From positions 150,915,584 to 150,979,583 of the forward strand of contig OY720634.1 in the NCBI GenBank assembly GCA_963169105.1: a stretch of DNA of 64,000 nucleotides, in the 5' to 3' direction. The translations under genes were made by a program, and so were the position numbers. A model generated the notes under the pieces. The model had not been told where the DNA came from. It saw only the letters and a list, made by a program, of their open reading frames with translations, and ran no database searches. Source of the DNA: Ceriagrion tenellum (Eukaryota > Arthropoda > Insecta > Odonata > Coenagrionidae). Position 1 is the stretch's first letter, and each line of letters begins with the position of its first letter. This document shows positions 11,426 through 24,300 of this stretch, piece by piece.

Positions 11426-13880
11426 TGCTCACCCGGCAACAAGAATTCCGGAAATTGGTAACACCGGAAATGACGATAGTTAATCCTAAATGGTGAAACA
11501 AACGAAACGAAAAACTGCCTGGAACGAAAACCAGTAGGCTGAGTGTATTCAGTTTGATGAATCCTTTAAAAATTCTAGGTAAAGACCATATATAAAATAC
11601 ACGACCTATTTAATCTGCGTATTTTAATCACAAAAAAATTTATTTAGCAAATCGAAATATGAGGGATCCGATTCAAATGAAATTTCGAATGATTGGCTTG
11701 GGTAATGAAGGGGATTCTAGGTAATCTGTGTCCCAGCATCGTGGTGCTTCCTGTAATCATTATCACAGTCGATTTCATCCATAAATCTGTTCGTCTGTAA
11801 ATAGCAATCGCGTGTAAGATGAATAAAGTTAAGCGTCAAAAGACTTACTTGAATCCAAACTCCATTAAATCCATTCCAGAGAGATCCAAGAGGAGGCACA
11901 AGGCTGGTTTTCATCTTTCATAAAAGCGGATTCAAGGGAATAACCAAGATTCTGGTGAGGACACGATTCTTTCGTCTGAAGATTTTTTAGTGTTATAGTT
12001 GTGGACATAATCAATTAGTTAAATAGCTCCAGCTATTTTACCAATGAGTATAGCGATGGCCTTACTCATTACCTTTGTAGCTGTGTGAATGTATCTGTTT
12101 ATTATTGCTTCCGCAGGAAAAAATCCTTCAGTAGCTACAGGAAAACTATTGGTATTTGGCCAATTTTTTCTGTATGCTCATATTAAAAATTAGACATTTA
12201 CATAGAAATCTTTACTTAAATTTATGTCTATCTATGGAAATCTATACACTACGATAGAGAAACCTAAGTTAATGTTTTAATTCCGGTTAATTTTGCATCT
12301 TAACACAGAGGGAACCGGAGCGACGTTTGATACGCAGGATGAGGGGCTTTCCGGTATAGGGAGTATTGACTTCGGTGATTTCCCGCCGACGCTGAACTTC
12401 ACGGAGCAATTAGTCGGTGATTTTGAATTCTCTGATGCTGCTGGACTTGATGACTTCCACAGAGGTGCACTCTGTACAGTGCTTTCGCCAATAAACATCT
12501 TCAATGCGTTTACCGCATGGCAACTGGTAAATCCCATTAGGAGTTATGAACTTGTTATTTTTGAAGATAATACTAATTGAAAATGTTAAGTTCGGAAATG
12601 GAACAGTATTCAGACGCACATATTAAACTTATTTACATTATACACAGCAATGACCGTGTTTTGGAATACGTATACGTTTTTGATAACTTGATATTGTACT
12701 AAATTTTCAGCATTAAGCATTCAACATACTGGCACAATGAAAAAACAAATAAAACATATTGCAATATCCTGAGATGAGGCATTGTTCTTTCCTTGGATTT
12801 TGTTATTTTCATATTCCGCTATCATCATTTCTCGCATGTTACAATCATTGTACTCTTGTAAGGGGTGTAAGACTCAAGGTAGGGAGGACGGGGTAATTAG
12901 AACAAGATGAAAACAACTTTATTTTGCCAGAGTACAACAAAAAAAGTAAATGCATAACTCTAAATTTTTCCCTCCCTATATTGTTATTGTCACAAACCTC
13001 CAGATATGATTAAATAGCACTGTAGTTCACCATTATCCACTGACTGTATTGGCGCACTTGAAGAACAAAATGAAAATGAAACCTGTTTCATATATGAAGA
13101 GTTAACTCATGCACGTGTGTTCTTTCAGAGACACTGTCCACTGGGAACAATTAACCTGCTGAAGGCAGTTCCCCAGAGCCTTCTGAGTCACACGCAGCGG
13201 GGACCAGTCACCCACCCAAAAACAGTTGCCCAGAGGCAGAGTGTAATGATGGCGTCGAAGATGGTGATGGAAATAGCCATTCAGATACCTTGGACTTCCT
13301 CCGATTTTTGAAAGAGTGCTGAATTGTCAAGAAGTTTTATTTTCTGGACATATGACTAGAGGTGATGTCATTTTCATGACTCTGAGCATTTATCTCAGGC
13401 ATCAACTTGCTTTGAGGTGTGTAATAGATATTTTCCATTTATTGGACATGTTAGCTGGAAAGGTGGTACTGCAGGCACCAGAATATTTTCTAAAAGCTGT
13501 CTTTCGTTGGTTTGAAAGAGGGACAAGTACGCACAAAAATGTGAAAAGGTTGTGTATTCTTGAGAGGGGCTTGGTAATAAAAAAAGGAAGGTTAGATGCC
13601 TAACATGCAACTTTTTGGCCTCAGACGATTCATCGTTCCTTATTATTTATGTTGAAAGGGAAATAAGGAAATGCCTAGAGAGAGTATCTGAGGGTGGTAA
13701 TTTACTCGTGCAGGGTGAATGAAAAGCTCGTAGATGAAAAGCAAAAAAATTGAGTACAGGCATACGCAGGCTTCAGATTTATTGAATAACTTCAGTGAAT
13801 AGTATACAACTCAACTGTGATACCCTATGTCAGATATGTTCATGTTAGCTTAGGGAAAACAAATAAAACTGGAATCTTCA
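11426..13880. other. Stretch without a supported gene
   Basis: AT-rich, with ORFs near 12277-12619 open on both strands and a block at about 13130-13310 that follows an acceptor-like TTCTTTCAG but has an in-frame stop early on. Nothing recognisable was found. Confidence 0.35.
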
Positions 13881-13889
13881 AAATTTGGC

Positions 13890-15500
13890 TATAGAATACA
13901 CTTTTACTTTAACCCCAAGGAAATCATAGACATTGCTTCATGTGCATCATAGACCAAGAAACACTTGTATATATTCAAACGACTACTGGGAAGTGGCATA
14001 GAAAAGAAATCAGCTATACTTTTAATTACAGTACATAGCAAATCATACGCGTCAGAATCCTTGACATTAATCTTGATGTTATGAACCAGTACAATATTAC
14101 TCTCAGTAGACAAAAAGCAGTTGTTTGGGGAACTTATTCCCAACTGACAATCACCAAGGTTTTTCAGATTCACTGAAAACATACTCCCTTCCCTCACCTT
14201 CACGTTGGACACCATATGCTTGGCATGTGATGAATGTTTAGTTTTCTCCCAAGCGTTTAACTATTTTCGGCAATTTTTTATTAGGGCCTCTGAACATTTT
14301 CTTTACTGTTTGCATATAGCTTTCGAATGGAAATGTTGAGAAGTTATCTAAAGGGCCAAAATTAATGACATCATCAGTAATGTGCAACAAATTGTGAAAG
14401 TTGTGAACCATAATTTCTTGGCCATAATAATTACTGACAGAATTAAGAAATGAATGCATTAACTTATCTGCATAATTAAGCCAATGTTGATCCTTGCATA
14501 ACACAGGAGAGCATAGAATATAGCAGGAAACAGCAAGGAGGAGGAAATGAACATAAACACTATGACGGAGCACATTTTTTAAAACAACTGGGCCCAAATA
14601 TAGTCAGAATGACCGGAATTCATTTGCCTTCCAAAATATAAACAACTGCAATGGCCTGGGTTTTCGAGAAAATTCTTTCGGGATTTTAGATACCAATGCT
14701 GACAATCGGTCTGAAATGAGAAGTGCATTGGCTGCTCTAAGCTTCACCTTCTCTACCCAACTACGAATTAACTTCTTTACAACACCAATACAAACAAGGT
14801 GCATCCACTCCAATGGTACTTGAGACATGCTCAATTGTGTTAGTGTACTCTTCCACTTCTGATGATCGTCGTATCCCAAGTTTTCAAATTCCAGATCATT
14901 TCTCTCGTTTATAGTAGCAGTGTATGGCCATATATCTCTTCCCACATAACTCCCCTCTTGCACACACTATTCACACCCATGCAACGAATTGTGAGAAACA
15001 ACACATTTTAAAAAAGTCCGAGCAAGAGCATCTGCAATGAAGGAACTAACACGGAATTGGTATGTTTTCCCTTTAAATTTAATTTCTTCTCTTTCCAATT
15101 GCATGCATTCATCAGCAAAGTCCTTAGGAAAAGAATTTGTAGAAGTAGGTTTTTATTTGCAATATACAATGCAATCTTCAAACAATGCAATTATAAAGGG
15201 AAATTGATTGGTAGACTGGTCTAAGAAGCCTAAAATTGGCCAGAAAGCATAAGTTGAACTATTTTCCATATGAAGCCCATAGACATTAATAGACAATGTA
15301 AGTAAATCAGTACTTTTTAATATGCCAGAATCTAAAATATACTTTTACTTCACGATGGGGTACAATGCATTTTTCTGACAACAATTCGCCAGTTTCTCTA
15401 AAATACCATTTGATACACCAACCTATAGAAACCTCATCAGCAATCACTTAATTCAAGACATCGAGGAGTTTGTAAAAGAGTTTGAGCATCCAGTGGAAGG
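13890..15500 (-). pseudogene. CACTA/EnSpm-type (Tnp2-like) transposase, decayed
   Basis: Minus-strand frames read in order from about 15500 to 13904 match the layout of the Tnp2-like transposases common in arthropod CACTA elements. Recognisable blocks are FWPILGFLDQ and PFIIALF (about 15180-15240), the FKGKTYQFRVSSFIADA box (about 15030-15080), a Cys-containing HNSLHGCE...GSYVGRD segment (about 14930-14990), PLEWMHLVCIGVVKKLI with IPKEFSRKPRPL (14604-14860), GPVVLKNVLRHSVYVHFLLL with DDVINFGPLDNFSTFPFE (14238-14597) and a C-terminal FFSMPLPSSRLNIYKC block (about 13960). Frame changes and stops break it at least four times, so it is not functional. The family enzyme cuts and joins DNA at element ends; no CACTA-like termini were identified. 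It abuts the gypsy fragment at 15507. Confidence 0.7.
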
Positions 15501-15506
15501 CTTGAG

Positions 15507-16256
15507 TCATATCATTTCAATATAAAAAGCAGGGTAGATAGTGCGAGTAGATAGTGCCAGGACATGGCCAAGATACTCCACCCTTTCGGCCGCGAAGTAA
15601 CACTTCGTAGGTCGACAAGTAAACCCATGCATTTTCAGCCTCTCCAATACTTTTGCCAGATGCACAAAATGATCTTGGAGATTCTTAGAGTAAATTAGAA
15701 TATCATCCAAATATACCTGGCAGAAATCTGCGATATAACCTGGCAGCACCTTATCCATCAGCTGCACAAATGTTGCTGGGGCATTCTTTAAACCAAATGG
15801 CATGACTTTGAATTGAAAAATTGAAGCCCTTTGGCGTAGTGAAGGCAGTCATGGGTCTGAATTTCTCTTCTACCTCCACCTGCCAATATACAGAATTTAG
15901 GTCAAATGTGCTGAAAATTTTGGCTCCATTTACTTGCTTCAACAGGTCCTTCAGGTCAGGCATAGGGTAGGCATCACTAACAGTTCTTTCATTCAGCCGT
16001 CGAAAGTCAACACAGTCTATAATCTCCATTTTTCTTTTTCGATAGGACTATTGGCGAGGCCCAATCAGAGGTAAGATGGTTCAATTAACCCTTGTCTTTC
16101 CACCTCCTGAACTTTCCTTCTTACAAAGTTACGTTGTTTTGGTTGCAGTGGACATGGACGTTTTTTGATTGGAGAGTAATCTCTGCATTTGATACTGTCT
16201 GTTACTGTTGTGGTAAAACCAATGTCATCAGTAATGGCTTCTGGAAACTTTTTCAA
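15507..16256 (-). pseudogene. Gypsy reverse transcriptase fragment (element A)
   Basis: Three minus-strand frames carry the RT domain in order: a linker ending in EVERQGLIEPSYL (16065-16256), motif A in the TFDLNSVYWQVEVEE context (15751-16029) and MPFGLKNAPATFVQLMDKVL followed by the catalytic QVYLDDILIYS (15507-15803). The YLDD box is intact, but the frame shifts just before the MPFG block and a splice-free continuous frame does not exist. The enzyme would copy element RNA into DNA within particles. The sequence stops after the EYLGHVL box. Confidence 0.75.
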
Positions 16257-16268
16257 TAAATTTTTCAG

Positions 16269-16850
16269 CTAAGTTTCTTCATTTGGTAGAAGAGGCCCAA
16301 ACTTTAGCTCATCCATGTGCACTCCATTGTCTTTAGCCTTGACATGATTCTTGCTGCTGTCATCACACCATGCCACTCTTAGACGTCTATTTTTGCCTAG
16401 GAATATTTCCTGGGCTGCATAGTCCAAGATAACATCATAAGCAACTAAGAAATCGTGGCCCAATATAATCTCAGGAAGCAAGTCTCTAATCACAGCAACG
16501 GTTATTCAATATCCTCATCCATACACTTGGCTGCCAGGAGTGTTTGTCCTTCTACTGAGTAGGTTACATTACTGACAGCCCCTTTTACTTGGCCCAGATG
16601 GTGTGGTACCATAGGGATTCATAACTCAGCCACAGTCTTATTCACGAAAGAGTTACTAGCCTGACTGTCTAATATAGCCTTAAAATTTGTTTTTCCAATT
16701 GTTAAGTTAATACCTGGGCGAGGATGGTCTCCACCACTAACAATCTGGCCAATCCATTTCTCATCCATCACTGGCTTAACAAGGGTTTCTCCAATCTGAG
16801 GGCTAACTAATACGCGGTTTCCATCCCTCCTCCCCTTAGAATGGACCGCA
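16269..16850 (-). pseudogene. Gypsy protease region with altered active site (element A)
   Basis: About 16640-16700 on the minus strand encodes an ILDSQASNSFVNKTVAEL segment, matching the retropepsin active-site region, where D-(S/T)-G is expected. Here the Gly is Gln, which should abolish the fireman's-grip turn. It is followed by stops and by the ILGHDFLVAYDVILDYA flap-proximal segment at 16269-16493. The protease would normally cut Gag-Pol into mature parts. Confidence 0.6.
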
Positions 16851-16851
16851 T

Positions 16852-17151
16852 CTAGTTTTCCTGAAATGACAATTTAGGGCACTTATTTTTCATGTGCCCA
16901 AATTTTCCACTCTGGGAACATTTCTTAACCGTATTAGGGTTTTCTGAAGGCTTGATAATGTGTTCCTCCTCAAGTTGGCTAATAACTGTTCTTAGGTCAT
17001 CAAATGTTTTGGGCTGCGACACTTTAACTAACAGCCTGATCTTATCATGTAGTAATTCAATTATATCATGCATTGCATTGTCTTCACACTCTTCTGGGTT
17101 CAGTCTCTTGAAGAGTTGATATTTCTGAATAATAAAAGCACTTGCCTGCAT
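16852..17151 (-). pseudogene. Gypsy Gag C-terminal / zinc-knuckle remnant (element A)
   Basis: The minus-strand frame contains a capsid-like helical region and then KKCSQSGKFGHMKNKCP, a CX2CX4HX4C knuckle in which the second Cys is Ser. Nucleocapsid knuckles bind element RNA; the lost ligand fits the decayed state. It overlaps the previous gag frame at 17100-17151 in a different frame. Confidence 0.6.
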
Positions 17152-18014
17152 GCCTGTACTATGTCCGTGAATAGCTTCTTCTTCACTGCACTCTTCACAC
17201 CTTCGGAATCAAATCTTGCGAGGAATTCCCTTTTGAAGTCCCTCCAACTCAGGTTTAAACCTTTCAAATTGCGCCACCAAGTAGCATCTTGCTCCTTAGG
17301 CTGTTGAGTCACCACTTGAGTATAAATTTTAGTAGGTAGGTTAGTTCGACCTAACAAACTGAGTGACCCATTAGTAAAATTTATTGGATACTCTTCAAGT
17401 CGTCCATGAAACTCTGGAAGGCAGTCTTTGATCACTTTTGGGTCTCAATGCCCACCGGTGAAAGGTAGAGTGACTGATGGTGACCCTACACTCCCCATTT
17501 GGTCGTTTACTTGTTCACGCAGCCGTAAAAATTTTGACCCCACTTCCTGCTCAACAGTCTCCATGGTCTGTTTTACTTTGTCCAATTCAGGCTCAAATTT
17601 TATTATTCGAGTTTCCGATTCTTCTCTATTCTGTTCTATTTGGATAACCCTACCTTTAATTTTTTTAATTGCTTCCATGTTTAAGGTAATAGTAGCCATT
17701 TGGTCAGATAGCTGCGATGTAACCATTGAGATCTTGCTGTCTAAGCCTTGTTGAACACTGGAAATCTGGATACCTAAATTTTGCACCATGCTCACTACAC
17801 TGGCAAACATCTCCTTCACACCTACCTCCTCGATTCTTAATGGTGGCCGCCGCTCCACCTCATTGTAAAAACTGTCTGGATCTCTATTTTCTTCTCTCAG
17901 CTGCTCTTGCAACCTCATAGACAAATCCGCCTTTGTTCCCTTTGTAGAGAGAGCACAATTATCCTGTTGTTCCTTCAGCTGAACAATGGTTAAATCCTTG
18001 AAGAATACTTTCAT
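17100..18014 (-). pseudogene. Gypsy Gag with N-terminal SAP domain and coiled coil (element A)
   Basis: From a Met near 18014 the frame encodes FFKDLTIVQLKEQQDN followed by LSTKGTKADLSMRLQEQL, a clear SAP motif (helix-turn-helix fold that binds AT-rich DNA). A long, polar coiled-coil stretch follows (about 17480-17800), ending in PSVTLPFTGGH. The capsid core continues in another frame at 17100-17435 with TWWRNLKGLNLSWRDFKREF, typical of the gypsy Gag W-x3-L block. A SAP domain in Gag could tether particles or the preintegration complex to chromatin; that is inference. One frame break lies at about 17440. Confidence 0.7.
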
Positions 18015-18056
18015 CTTCTTAAATTCAGTTATGCTCCTCTTCTTATTCTTAAGTCC

Positions 18057-18074
18057 TGTCACGGTCGCCAATTT
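18057..18074 (-). other. Primer-binding site, tRNA-Arg type (element A)
   Basis: The minus strand reads TGGCGACCGTGACAGGA just upstream of gag. This is the well-known tRNA-Arg-primed binding site of insect mdg1/412-type gypsy elements: TGG pairs with the tRNA CCA end. The 5' LTR should lie immediately to the right, but I could not define its borders. Coordinates are good to about 2 bases. Confidence 0.7.
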
Positions 18075-18379
18075 ATCGTGCCAAAGCGATTCCCCTTTAT
18101 ATCCCTCTGCATTTTTCTTTTCTTCTGCAATCAATTTTTATTCACCAGTACTGATACAGTTTCAAATACAGTTTCATTTTAACTTCTCCATCTTCCTCTA
18201 AGATCTCCTCTGGTCTCCAGTCAAACAATCACTTATTTATTTCTTTCATCACTATGACAATAACTCAAAAAGAATTATTAAACATGTTAATAAACAAAAT
18301 CAAAATTAAATTCAATATTATAAAAATGAATAAATGAATAAATACATAAAAGTGATTCTGGTTATCAATTAATTAAACA

Positions 18380-21300
18380 TTTATACACTTGACATGCGTC
18401 AAAATCTGTTCTGTCCACATTGAATTTCACACGCAAGACTATTAAATATTTCAAACCTTTCAAACGTTACTTAGTAACGTTGCCTAATTTTTTAAATTGT
18501 ATATTTACCTATCAGCGAAATTATTTCATATATTCGCTATAAAATTCAAAATTCCGTTTCTAATGTTCTTGATCCAATATTCCAAATATTGACCTTGTCG
18601 GATATACAAAATACAAGTTTATATTTAAATTAAAATCTAAAAAAAAAAACGAAAAAAAATCTGTTTTTCCGCATTGTATTTCAAGCGAAAGCAAAATAAA
18701 ATCGGAAGCGAAGGGAATACTTTAAAACTTTCATACGTTACGCAGAAATCTCAGCTCATTTGTTACATTTTATATTTACCTATCTGCAAAGTTATGTCCT
18801 ATTTCATTTTTTAAATACAAAAATTGATTTAGTATGTTCTCCATCTCACCATCCATACAATGACTTAGACTAATTACAAAATACAAGTTCATATTTAATG
18901 TAAAATCTCGTAATACGACATGAAATCTAAATTTTTCTTTTTTATGTTTTATTTGCACAGCCTGAACAATATCGGAATCGAAGGGAATATTTATAAACTT
19001 ACAACCTTTCGCAGATATCTTTGTTAATGTTTTAAATTTTATACTTAACTATCTGCGAAATTATGTCTTATATTAACTTTCAAAATTCTAAAATTCCATT
19101 ATTATGTTGTCGGTCAAATCATCCAAACACCGACTCAGTCGAAAATTAAAAATTCAAGCTCGTGATAAAGTTCGTTTGTATTGAAGTGACTATTTATCTC
19201 ATGAAGCTACATGATATGAAATCTTTTTTCCCCGCATTGTGTTTCCTTAGGTATGCGGGAACAAAATCGAAGTCTCAGGGTACATTTTTAAATATTCAAA
19301 CGTTCCACAGAAATCATGCCTCATTTTTTAATTCTATTTTTACTCATCTGTGATATGTCTTAAAATCGCATTCAAAATTGAAAATATGCGTTTATTATGT
19401 TCTAGGTCTCGTCATACAAACATTACAGGTCTTTCATTGTATCATTGTTTTAAAATATTCCATTTGATTCCAATTTTTTTCACGTCTTGCGTGTAAAATA
19501 CAATGCGGAAGGCAATAGATTCTATGCCGCCTTTAACTTGAATATAAATGTGTATTTAGTATTTTCAACTCAGGCGATGTTTGTTTGTTCAAATTGAGAA
19601 CATAATAAACACATTTTTAAATTTATAAGTGAATAAAAGGCATAATTTCGCAAAAAGAAAAATACTGAATTAAAAAGATGAGGCAAGATTTCAGGGTAAC
19701 TTTGAAAGTGTTCAAATACTGTCATCGATTCCAATTTTGTTCATGTCTTGCGTGTGCAGTAAAATGTGGAAATAACTGATTTCATGTCGTTTTACTAGAT
19801 TATAATTTAAATCAGAAAACGTCAATTGTTCATTCGACTAGGTCGATGTTTGGATGATAATATCTAGAACATAACACACCAATTTTTTATTGAAAGCCAA
19901 TATGAAGCATTTTTTCGAAGATTGAGAAATAAAGAATGTAAAAAATGGGCAAGATTTTGTCGTAAATTTTGATAGTTATATAATATTCCCTTCGATTCCG
20001 ATTTTGTTTACGTCTTGCATGTGGAATAAAAGGTTGAAGAAGAGGTTTCATGTCGTAGTACAATATTTTAATTTAAATGTGAACATGGTTTTTTTATTTT
20101 CAACTAAATAGATGCTTGTATATTGAGATGGAGAACATACTGAACTCATTTCCGTATTTTGAAGGAAGTTTCGCAGATAGGTAAATGAAGAATACAAAAA
20201 TAAGACAGGATTTCTTCGAAAGATACGAACGTTTTAAAATGTTCTCAGCGATTTCGATTTTATTCACCTCTTCGTGTGAATTACTACGCAGATAAAAACA
20301 TATTCCAATTTGTTTCACGAAATTTTAACTTAAATATAAACTTGATTTTGATTTTTCACAGAGTCGATGTATAGGTATTGATATTAGAAACATAATAAAC
20401 GCATTTTTTTAATTTGAAAGCGAATTTAAGATATAATTTTGCAGATAAGTAACTATAGAATTACAAATATGACAATGATTTACTCAAAAATTTTAAAGTT
20501 TTAAAAATTCTCTTTATTCCGATTTTGTTCTCGTCTTGTAGTACCATGCCAAAAAAAAACAATTTTATGTCGTTTTACAAGATTTTAATTTAAATATGAA
20601 CTTGTGTATTGCAGTGTTGACAGAGTTTATGTTTGAGTTTATGTTCGAGGACATAATAAACGATTTTTTAAATTACGAAAGTGACACAAATGCGGAGATA
20701 GGTAAATATAGATTAAAAACGAAGCGATATTTCTGCGTAACGTTTGAATGTGTTTTCTTCCTTTCCGATTATCTTCACATTCCCTTCGATTCAGATTTTG
20801 ATCACGCCCTGCATGTGAAATACAATACGGAAAATAAATCGAATTTCAAAATCAGTTTTATGATATGTAAATTTAAATATGAACATATATTTTGTATTTT
20901 CGACGAAGTTCATTGTTTCGATGATAAGATGGAGTACTTAATAAACTAATTTTGTATTTTGCAAACGAATATAAATCATATTTTTCATATAGGTTGTGTA
21001 TTCGACTTAGTCGATGCTTGGATGATGAGATTAAGAAAATAATAAACGCATTTTTGCAACTTGAAAGCAAATATAAGTCATACATTCGCAGGTAGGTAAA
21101 TATAGAACTAATAAAATGACGCAAGATGTCTTGGTAAAGTTAAAATGTTTACAAATAGTCCCTTCGATTCCGATATTCATGTCTTGCGTGTGAAATACAA
21201 TGCCAAAAGAAAAAGCTTTCTTGTTGTTTTATATTAAATATAAACCTGCATTTTTTATTTTCGACTGATTTCAACATGTTTCGACGGGTTATGAGATCAA

Positions 21301-24300
21301 GAAACTAATAAATGCATTTTTGTCATTTGCAAGTGAATATAAGAAAAATTTCGCAGAATAGGATATATAGAATTGAAATATGAGGTAGATTTATGGGTAA
21401 CGTTTGAAGGTGTTAAAATATTTCCTTCGATTCCCACTTTGTTCTTTTTTTGCTCATGAACTAGCGGAATGAAAGCGGATAATACTGATTTTACATCGAT
21501 TTACTAGATTTTACTTTTAATATGAACATGTATTTTGTATTTTCAACTGAGTCGATGTTTGGATGATGAGATCGAGAACATAATTCCCGCATTATTCTAT
21601 CTCAAAGGTGAATACAAGTCATGATTTTTCCGATAGGGAAATATCGAATTAATTAAATGTGGCAAGATTTCTGCGTCACGTTTGAAGTTATAAAATAATT
21701 CCTTCGATTCTGATTTTGTTCACGCCTTTCCTGTAAAATACAATGAGGTAAAAAACTGATTTCACGCCGTTGTACGAGATTTGAATTTCATTATAAACAT
21801 AAAATTTTGTCTTTTTAACCGATTCGATGTTAGGATATTGAGATCGAGAACATTATAAATGCATTTTTATATTTTGTATTTAAGACGCTTTGATTATAGA
21901 GACGGAAACCATTAACAACTTATTTTTGTACTTTGAAAGCAAATATTTGACATATTTTGGACAATAAGTAGTTGTAAAATAAAAAATAAGTAAGATTTAT
22001 ACGTAATGTTTAAAACTTTAGTCATTTTCTTCGTTTATAGTTATTATCGCGTGTTCCGTGTTAATTATGCAGCGGTAAAACATATTTCATGTCATTTCAA
22101 GAGATTCTTTGTAAATATGGTGCCTTATTATTTATTATAGACTGAGTAAATGTTAGTACAAAACAGTTCTAATGAATTAATAACGAATTTTTGTATTTTA
22201 AATGCGAATATTTGACATATTATCGCAGAGAAGTAATTAAAGAATTTAAAAAAATCATGAATTAGGAGGTTCTATTATAAATGTGAAAATAATATGGTAT
22301 TTTCGACTGAGTTAATGTTTAAATAATAGAAATGGAAACTCATTATTATAATTCGAAAGCGAGTAGAACACATTTTCGCAGATAAGAATTTGTTTTTTTT
22401 TTAATAGCACTGTTTCCTCTCAATGATATTAATTTTTGAAATATTTCCCTCGACTCTTTTTCTTCACTGCCAACGTGCGAAATTTGATGCGGAAAAGCGT
22501 TAGAAAATTTTAAACATTTCCTTCGATTCATGTTTCATCACGTCTTGCGTGAGCAATACGATACGCTGAAAATCGTATTTATTGTCGTTTTCTGGCATTT
22601 TAATTTTAATATAAAGTCTTAATTTTAATTTTTGACTGTGTTGATGCTTGTATGAAAGAAATCGAAATGAGAAATAACACATCTATAAATTTGAAAGTGA
22701 ACAAGCCATTTTCGCAGATAATTAACTGTAAAATTTTAAAAAATGAAGCATGTTTTCCTCGTTGTTTGCAGAATTTCATTACTTTTCTTCTTTTCTCATT
22801 TTATTAACGTCTTGCGTGACTAAAATGATTCGGGAAAAAGGTTTAAATGTCTTGTCAGAAGATCTAATAAAAATATAAATTTATCATTTTCGTCTTAATA
22901 AATGTTAGGACTAAAGAGATAAAAGCCACAAAAATCTTATTTTTTGTATTTTTAAAGCAAAGTTAAGATGTAATATCGCGGATAAGCAATTTCAGAAAAA
23001 AATGAAGCAAGATTTCTGATAAAAGTTTTGAAATTTATGTATAATTTTGTCGCTTCTTATTCTCATTTCGGAAAAACTGATTGCTTACGTTTCATCAGAT
23101 TATATTAAATATATAAAATGGGATTTTGGATTTTCGACTGAGTCGACGTTTAAATGAAAGACATCGAAATCATTAAAATCGCATATTTTTATTTTTAAAT
23201 CGAATTAAAAACAATTTATTGAACATGAGTAAATTATTCAATGTCTTGCGTGAAAAAAGGATAACATGCCGATTTATAAGATTCTAATTCATATATAAAC
23301 TTGAATTATGAATTTTTCCTTAGGAATATGTGTCGATGAAAGAGGTCGAAACCATAAGACATTTTTGTACATAGCACTTATTTTCACAGATAAGTAATTG
23401 TAGCATTTAAAAAAATTAAGCAAGATTATGGCATAACATTTAAACATTTTTATTCATTTTCTTCGATTCTCATTTACTTATGTATTTCGTTCGAAATGCG
23501 ATTCGGAAATTCGGATTTAATTTCGTTTTATGAGATGTTTACATGCATATAAAGGAGAATTTTGTATTTTGACTGAGGTATTTTTAATGAATTTTACAAC
23601 AAAATCTTGCTTTATTATTTTTTCTACAATTATCTACGTATTTTCGAAAATATGTCTAATATTCGCATTAAAAATTCAAGAATTTTTTAAGTTTTCGATC
23701 TTTTTCATCCAAACGTCCATTAATTCGAAAATCAAAAATTCACTTGTATATTTATAATTATTCTCATAAAACGACATGATATCCGTTTTTTTGCATCGTA
23801 AATCATACGCAAGACGTGAAAAAAGATATTAGAAAGAAGAGCTGAAAATTTTCTAATATTGCGTCGAATACGTGCTTCATTCTTTTATTCTTCAATTATA
23901 TATCTGCGAACATGCGTCATATATTCGCATGCAAAATACAAGAATACCTTTTTGTATTTTATCTTTTTGATCCAAACGTCTAATCAGTCGAAAATAAAAA
24001 ATTCATTTTATACTTAAAGTAAAACCTACCAAAACGGCAAAAAATCCGTTTTTTCCGCATCGTATTTAACACGCCAAACTATGTTTTATATTTCCACTCA
24101 AACTATAATATCGCGTTTTTTTTATATTTTCGATCCATTCATATAAACGTCCTTTTAGTCGAAAATCAAAAATTTTCCTGTATATTTATACTATATATAA
24201 AAATTCCCGGTTTTCCGCATCCCGGAAACCCGGTTTTCCGCATCATAAGTCACACGCAAATCGTAAACAAAAAATATTTGAAGGAAACGATTTAAAATCA

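Larger units (their letters stand above)
15507..18080 (-). mobile_element. Ty3/gypsy element A, gag-to-RT half (truncated)
   Basis: Read on the minus strand from the right, this has a primer-binding site, gag with a SAP domain, a Cys/His remnant, protease and the front half of reverse transcriptase, then stops abruptly at about 15507. RNase H, integrase and the 3' LTR are absent. It is broken by stops and frame changes throughout. The missing half has a possible counterpart on the plus strand at 29057-30540, but common origin was not tested. Confidence 0.75.

Noticed and set aside
12277..12619. ORFs open on both strands with exon-like composition
   Set aside because: No consistent splice sites or recognisable domain; the two strands give equally plausible peptides.
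13124..13315. Acidic Ser/Pro-rich segment after a good acceptor (TGTTCTTTCAG)
   Set aside because: The most protein-like frame has an in-frame TAA a few codons in; no donor or family.
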